Source of the DNA: Mallotus nudiflorus
Lineage: Eukaryota > Streptophyta > Magnoliopsida > Malpighiales > Euphorbiaceae
DNA: 64,000 bases
NCBI GenBank assembly: GCA_947683625.1
Contig: CANTUR010000680.1
Span: 434,001 to 498,000 of the forward strand
Reading direction: 5' to 3'
Below are positions 58,761 to 64,000 of the stretch, piece after piece; within the stretch, counting starts at the first letter, position 1; each line of letters begins with the position of its first letter. The translations under genes and the position numbers were made by a program. The notes under the pieces were generated by a model. It saw only the letters and a list, made by a program, of their open reading frames with translations. It made no database searches and was not told the DNA's origin.

Positions 58761-59851
58761 AGGAGTATTTCTATCCTTTCCCTTGTTTTATTTTCATTAC
58801 ATTAGGGATAATGCATGCTTTTAAGTGTGAGGGAATACATAAGGATATTAGTAATATATATGTTATTTTTTTGTTCTACATCTTTATGCATTTGCATTAA
58901 TTTTGCTATTCATTTTGTTCCCATATTTAATAAGTAGTTATCCTTAATAGTCTTTTTGATTTTGATTGAATTTAATATGTTTTGCTAATAATGAACTTTC
59001 ATTGCCCAATTGGTAGAAGTTTTAAGTTTCATGTAGTATAAGTAGTAAGTTTATCATTTTATCTCTTTTTATTATTTCTAAAGTCTAATAAATGTATTAG
59101 TCAACTTGCTAACTATGCTTAGGCTAAGTAGTAATGATTAAAGTTTAGTTTTTCTAGAGACTTAAGTAACCTTAGAGAAACTATAGCTATAATACCAAGA
59201 TACTCACTTTTCAAAAATGGATGATGACAATTTAAAAAAAGAAGAAAAAAATAGAGAAAGAAAAGAAAAATAAATAAAAAAATGCTTGTGATGTGATGCA
59301 TCTCAAGTAAGTTGTGTGCAATTGAGTATGCTCCTTAATTGCATTCATTTATAAAGAGATGTATAATGTCATAAGTAGATGGATATCAAGTAAGTTATGT
59401 GCATTTGTGTTTGCTCCTCATTTGCATTCATTTGGGAAGAGTACATCTAGCAAATATGCTTTTGAATAAAGTTGTCTAAAAATGCCATAAGAAAAGTGAG
59501 TTGATGTGTGTGCTTAACATTGTCTCAAGGTTGCTATTGCCTCTAGAATCCCTAAGTTTAAAGCATGAATATCTTAGCTAAATAGCTTGGTTAGAACTTT
59601 GACTTTGCATTTTTTATTTTATTCTCAATAGATTTTGATAAATTGGTAAACTTGTTGCCTATGCTGTAAGACTTGTCTATTTTACCATTGTTGAGCATTA
59701 AAATTTCAATTATTGAATTCTCCTTTTTATTTTTAACTTCATTCATGATTAAAATGACTTGATGAGGATGCTACACTTTTGGGGAGTAGATGATAATTTC
59801 AATAATTTCTTCATCTTTGATCTATACTTGCTTGGGGGCAAGCAAGGTCTA
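58761..59851 (+). other. 3' untranslated region of the Athila element
   Basis: No coding sequence. Two related blocks at 59,296-59,340 and 59,391-59,440 share AAGTAAGTTGTGTGCA-like and TTGCATTCATTT words, a small direct duplication. Poly-A and GA-rich tracts are near 59,230-59,280. Confidence 0.6.
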
Positions 59852-59865
59852 AGTGTGGGGGAGTT
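59852..59865 (+). other. Polypurine tract of the Athila element
   Basis: AGTGTGGGGGAGTT immediately precedes the 3' LTR, the characteristic Athila PPT. Confidence 0.85.
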
Positions 59866-61495
59866 TGATATAATGCAAACTTGTATAGTTATTTAGGTAT
59901 TATAAGTGTTGTTTTGTTTCATTTTAGTAAGTTTTTATGCTTATTTAGTTATGCATTTGTTATTTTTAGTTTTCAAATGCTTTTTATTATAGTTTATATG
60001 TTTTTTATATGTTTTTAGGTTCAATTGAGGCATTAGAAGGACCTTGGATTTGTTAGAATGAAGTATGAAGCTTGAAAAGACAAAGGAAGTTGAATTGGAG
60101 CTGTGTCGACTCGTTACACCAGGGACAACTCATTATAGAAGCCATCTGTGCTGACTCGTTCCACTTGTGCCTCATCAAAGAGATACAACTTTTCAACTCT
60201 GAGTAGTTTTTGTATTTTGGCCATACCTTCTTCTATAAATGTCAAAATGAGTGATTCAAGTTGCTATGGAAAGATAACTTAGATATCTAGAACTTTCATG
60301 AAGAGACATTCTCTAGATAAGGTCATATAAAAGGACAAAACTCCCATAGAAGTTACTATATAGAGTTGTGACCTTTTCTATAAAAGGGCACCTTTTCAAT
60401 TTGTAACTCCTTTTTAACCACATCTAGGGTCTATATATATATCAATGGAAACCTATAAGAGGGATATAGATATTCATTAAGAGATATTCATATCTGAAAG
60501 AAAAGAGAACACCATTATTATAAGAAAATACAACATTTCATTAGAACAATCTTAGTCTTAAATATAGTATTTTTGAAGATCAATTAGAAGAAAGCAAGAA
60601 GGAAGCAAGAAAATAATATTGCTCTAAATTAATAAGTGTTGGAAGATTATTAAAAGGGTTTTATCAATTCCTTTTCTTGTTTTCTTATTTTTTTCTAATT
60701 ATGTCTATTGGCTAAGTCTTGTTTGAGAAACAATGATGAATTAAATAAGAACTACATTTTCTATCTTATCTTTTTTATGATTTAATTTCAATTAGGGCTT
60801 GATTAAGTTTTGTATGATTGATCATCATATGTAACTTATTTTAATCAATTTACTTCCAATGAGAGTTGAAGTAATTTGGTAGAAATATAATTAAGATTAC
60901 TTAAGAGTTGGATTTACTTGGAGACAAGGAATTCATCTTAAGGGAAACAAATAGTAGATTACTTGTGATTTCCTTATCTATCTCTGTAATACATTGAGAG
61001 AGCTTGTAGACTATAGACAAGAATATCCTTAATCGACAATGAGAGTTGCTTTTAAGGATTTATTAGTATAATGTCATTTATGATTTTCTCTTATCTCTGT
61101 AATACACTGAGAGAGCTTGTAGACTCTAAGGGGAAATACTTCTAATTGATAACGAGAGTTACTTTTAGGAACTTTACTTTAATTTACCAATGAGAGTTGC
61201 TTTTAAAGATTATACACACTAATTTCCAATCAACATGTTTTGTGATAATTTCTTATAAGTTCTTATTTACATTCTGATTTGTGCTTCTCTTATATATAAT
61301 TGCATTCTTATTCTATTTAGTATTATAGTAATTAGGAGTAATTATATCACCAATTCTATTTGATTTAGTTTTGCCTATCCATTTGAGTATTTGCTCAGTT
61401 AATACATAATTCTTCCCAAATCCCGACTGTTCAACACTCGACTTGCTAGATATTAAGTCCTTAAAGACTAGGGTTATACAATTCTACCCACTTCA
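59866..61495 (+). repeat. 3' LTR of the Athila element
   Basis: It begins TGATATAATGC and ends CACTTCA at 61,495. It aligns along its whole length with the 5' LTR. TATA box near 60,431-60,442. The ~113-bp internal direct repeat and the repeated GAGAGTTG words are shared with the other copy. Confidence 0.95.
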
Positions 61496-62100
61496 ACAGG
61501 ATACTCCAAGTTATCAAAGGAATAGAATGTCAAATGACTCCCTTCCCACTGATCCTAATAGAAACCATTCAAGGTTTTGATGACCTCAAAAAAGGGAAAA
61601 GTCCAAACTTCACTGAAAGCCCTTTGTTGCTTTAAATATGGCTACAAGAAAATCTGAGTCTACTTGACAAACCTACAGGGAATTGGATGAGATACCAGTC
61701 CATATCTTAAGGATGTTCATGGATGCTCAGCCCCATATCTCAACCCAGGAATGGTTTGAATGCATGAAGGATGCACTAGAATATTAAATAAGATGGATAT
61801 GCCCATGGTGGAATATAGGACATATGACTCTCTACACGATGTCAACTACATACCAATCTTAGGATTCAAGTCATGCACCTACTATCCAGCACTAGTGAAA
61901 AGATAGTTTGGCAATAAACAACATGTACCTTCTAAGCTCGCAAACTTCTCTGGTAGTAGGATACACAAAGGTTTATGGATCACTTCAGAGTAACATGAAG
62001 GAGGAGAATCATCCATCAATTTACTGCTAGTATTAGAGATAGTGTTACAGATGAAGCATAGAAGAAGTGGATGAACTATAGACAAAAACATCTCTTAAGT
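61496..62100 (+). pseudogene. Tat-lineage ORF1-like fragment (DUF7745-type, C-terminal part)
   Basis: Plus-strand pieces read RELDEIPVHILRMFMDAQPH, EWFECMKDALEY, then in a shifted frame MDMPMVEYRTYDSLHDVNY, IPILGFKSCTYYPALVKR and KLANFSGSRIHKGLWITS. The xVPLLGxxxxITYxPxLxxRQ wording is the C-terminal signature of the same ORF1 domain family as the fragment at 44.9 kb. Stops are frequent. It is followed at once by pol, so gag and protease are missing or unrecognisable. Confidence 0.5.
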
Positions 62101-62203
62101 CACTGACCCAAAGAAAGTTCGCTTCTTTAGTTTCTTTTTCTTTTTTGAAAATGATGATGTAATGAACTCTAGAGTTAATATAATAAAATAAGATTTTTCT
62201 TAC

Positions 62204-63260
62204 TTGTTTAATGTCTTTCCTGATGTTAGTATCCATTACATTGATAAAAACATTAACATATTTGACATTCATTCCATATGCACTGAATCATTTAACATTG
62301 GCATAGAATCTGAACCACGCATTTTGCATATTTCAAAAGATGTTACCCTAAAAGAGAGGAGAGAAATTAATAAATTATTAATAAATTATTCAAAAGTATT
62401 TTCCTAAACGTACAGTAATATGTGTGGTATTAACAGAGGCATTACTCAACACTTTATTCCAACCAAAGAAGGGTGCAAACTAGTAAAGTAGAAACTGAGA
62501 AAACTCATACCAGAATGGGCCCAACTAGTGAAAGAGGACATAAAGAAATATGTCAAAGAAAAATTCCTAGAGGTAGTAGACTATCCAAAATGGTTAGCAA
62601 ATGTGGTACCAATACCAAATAAAGATGGAAGGGTTAGAATCTGTGTCGACTATAGAGATTTGAATAAGGCCTGCCCAAAGAATGATTTCCCATTACCTCA
62701 CATAGACATACTAGTTAATAGCATTGCCATATGTGCAATGTACTTTTTCATGGATGGATTCTTTTGGTACAATAAGACCCTAATGGCTATTATTAATAAA
62801 GCAAAGACAACTTTCATAATAGAATAGGGTACTTAATGCTACAGAGTAATGCCTTTTGGACTAAAGAATGCAGACCAACCTAATAGAGGATGGCGACTAT
62901 AATGTTCCATGACATGATACACATAGAAGTGGAAGTATACATCAACAACATGATGGTCAAATCAAGAACCAAGGAAGAATACCCCTCTGATCTTAAAAAG
63001 TTCCTCAGAAGGGTAACAAAGTACAGTCTTAAGCTAAATCCAAAGAAATGCATATTTGGGGTCACTTTAGGAAAGATGCTAGCGTATGTTGTCAACCAGA
63101 ATTGGATTGAAATGGATCCAAACAAAGAAAAAGACATAAGACAGATGCCAATATGAAAAATAGAGCAAGAAATCAGAGGGTTTCTAGGGAAACTATAGTT
63201 CATCAGCAGATTCATCGCTAAACTAATAGCAATATATGAATCAATCTTCAAGCTAGTCAA
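62204..63260 (+). pseudogene. Tat-lineage reverse transcriptase with YIDD changed to YINN
   Basis: 62,204-62,406 gives FNIGIESEPRILHIS and the segment before RT. 62,528-62,827 gives AKWLANVVPIPNKDGRVRIC-like wording, VDYRDLNKACPKNDFPLP and FFMDGFFWYN. A frameshift near 62,830 leads to YRVMPFGLKNA, and 62,890-63,156 gives EVYINNMMVKSRTKEEYPSD, SLKLNPKKCIFGV and WIEMDPNKEKDIRQMP. Both catalytic aspartates of YIDD are Asn (AAC at 62,944-62,946 and 62,947-62,949). The first RT aspartate (FMDG) is kept. The enzyme is predicted to be dead. Confidence 0.9.
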
Positions 63261-63725
63261 AAAAGTTCAATTGGTTGAATGGAAAAAATAGTATCAACCA
63301 ACATTCAAAAAGATCAGAAGCTACCTAGCCAGCCTATCAGTTGTAAGACCACTTAAACTAAGGATGCCTATAACCCTATATCTGGCCATTGAAGGGAATG
63401 TATTCGATGCAATGTTAGCCCAAAAGGGAGAAATGAAAGAAAAACATGCAATATACTACTTGAGAAATAAAAGTACAACCAAGTTGAATAGACATATCTG
63501 GTAATGGTATGGGCAATAAAGAAACTCAGACACTATTTTCAATCTTACAGAATTCAGGCCATGTCCAAAATGGACCCAATGAAGTACCTTTATGAAACTC
63601 CCTCTCTAGTGGGGAAACTTGCCAAATGGCTTGTATTGCTAATAGAATTTGATGTGCAATATCTAACTAAGAAAATAGTAAAAGGGAGAGTAGTGGCTGA
63701 ATTTCTAATTCTTAACCCCATTCTA
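63261..63725 (+). pseudogene. Tat-lineage RNase H
   Basis: Shifted frames give PLKLRMPITLYLAIEGNVF-like words, then from 63,504 MVWAIKKLRHYFQSYRIQA, MDPMKYLYETPSLVGKLAKW, LIEFDVQYLTKKIVKGRVVA and EFL. This is the connection/RNase H region typical of Tat elements (EFDxxYxxxKAxKGxxLADFL). Confidence 0.85.
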
Positions 63726-63764
63726 GACTTAGAAGAAATCCAATTAGACTTCCCATATGACCTT

Positions 63765-64000
63765 AGCTCAACCATTGAAATCCAAGGATGGCGTATATAC
63801 TTTGATGGAGTAGTCAATTAGTTTGGCATAGGAGTCGATGTTATACTAAAATCTTCAAAAGGTGAAGTAGTACTAATTGCTAAGGAGCTGAAGTTCATAC
63901 TTGGAATGAAGAAGAATACGAGGTGTACATACTCAGAATAGAAGCACTGATAACCCTGGATGTCATAGAAGTCAAAATCTTCAAAAATTCCATGCTAGTA
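63765..64000 (+). pseudogene. Second (archaeal-type) RNase H, N-terminal part
   Basis: Reads WRIYFDGVVN, then a stop, FGIGVDVILKSSKGEVV and KELKFIL. The WxLYFDG...GxGxGVVLxSPxG wording matches the additional RNase H domain that Tat/Ogre elements carry after the first RNase H. It runs off the window. Confidence 0.72.

Larger units (their letters stand above)
49721..61495 (+). mobile_element. Full-length Athila-type Ty3/gypsy retrotransposon
   Basis: Two direct repeats, 49,721-51,370 (1,650 bp) and 59,866-61,495 (1,630 bp), start TGATATAATGC and end at matching CTACCC-C-T-A positions. Flanking 5-mers are ACAGA (49,716-49,720) and ACAGG (61,496-61,500), a near-perfect target duplication. The order inside is PBS, gag, protease, RT, RNase H, integrase, a long noncoding spacer, a third ORF, PPT. 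This order, the GTGTGGGGGAG PPT, the PBS and the third ORF define the Athila lineage. The LTRs are visibly similar over long blocks; divergence is mostly transitions. The element is inactive by stops but structurally complete. Confidence 0.95.

Noticed and set aside
62880..63260. 126-codon minus ORF
   Set aside because: Lies antisense to the clear Tat reverse transcriptase; a shadow frame.

Overview
This is a gene-poor, very A+T-rich stretch of plant nuclear DNA, almost certainly from a eudicot. The evidence is a set of plant LTR retrotransposon lineages (Ty1/copia Sirevirus and RE-like elements, Ty3/gypsy Tat/Ogre and Athila elements) together with decayed plant gene families: plant mobile domain, F-box, FAR1-related and an RNase H1 N-terminal/viroplasmin-like domain. 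I saw no bacterial-style operon, rRNA, tRNA or CRISPR array. The species cannot be named from this window.

Layout. 1-3,235: 5' half of a minus-strand Tat-lineage Ty3/gypsy element (RT, protease, gag, PBS, LTR), cut by the window edge. 3,240-6,750: A+T-rich DNA with no convincing gene. 6,753-16,022: a complete but dead minus-strand Sirevirus-type copia element with two ~1.47-kb LTRs, initiator-Met PBS, multiple polypurine tracts and a near-matching 5-bp target duplication. About 16.6-21.0 kb: a heavily decayed plus-strand copia element. 21-25.6 kb: A+T-rich DNA with a long (TA)n tract, an unrecognised terminal exon-like ORF and a plus-strand viroplasmin-like domain followed by a predicted membrane segment. 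25.6-30.7 kb: a decayed minus-strand plant mobile domain gene with a C-terminal coiled coil, split by a probable solo LTR (27,964-29,410). 32.4-34.9 kb: two tandem decayed F-box genes. 35.2-35.7 kb: a ~183-bp-period tandem repeat, next to an unrecognised plus-strand coding remnant with a clear TATA box. 38.7-41.0 kb: a decayed FAR1/FHY3-type (MULE transposase-derived) gene. 42.5-49.7 kb: pieces of Tat/Ogre-like elements (LTR end, tRNA-Arg-type PBS, ORF1-like fragment, a 117-bp tandem array upstream of a PPT, another LTR). 49,721-61,495: a full-length 11.8-kb plus-strand Athila element with both LTRs. 61.5-64 kb: plus-strand Tat-lineage ORF1-like and RT/RNase H remnants running off the window.

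Nothing here forms a cooperating pathway. The coherent units are the retrotransposons, each with LTR, PBS, gag, PR, RT, RNase H, IN, PPT and LTR in lineage-typical order. The dominant theme is decay by C:G to T:A change. Conserved Trp and Gln codons have become stops, and catalytic Asp/Glu codons have become Asn/Lys in five unrelated genes, as expected for long-term cytosine methylation. The Athila element keeps one pol frame for about 3.7 kb with 13 internal stops and no visible frameshift.

The least explained objects, most deserving a second look, are the 117-bp (39-codon) array at 46.0-46.9 kb, the viroplasmin-like/membrane-anchor remnant at 24.4-24.9 kb, and the orphan coding remnant at 36.1-36.7 kb.
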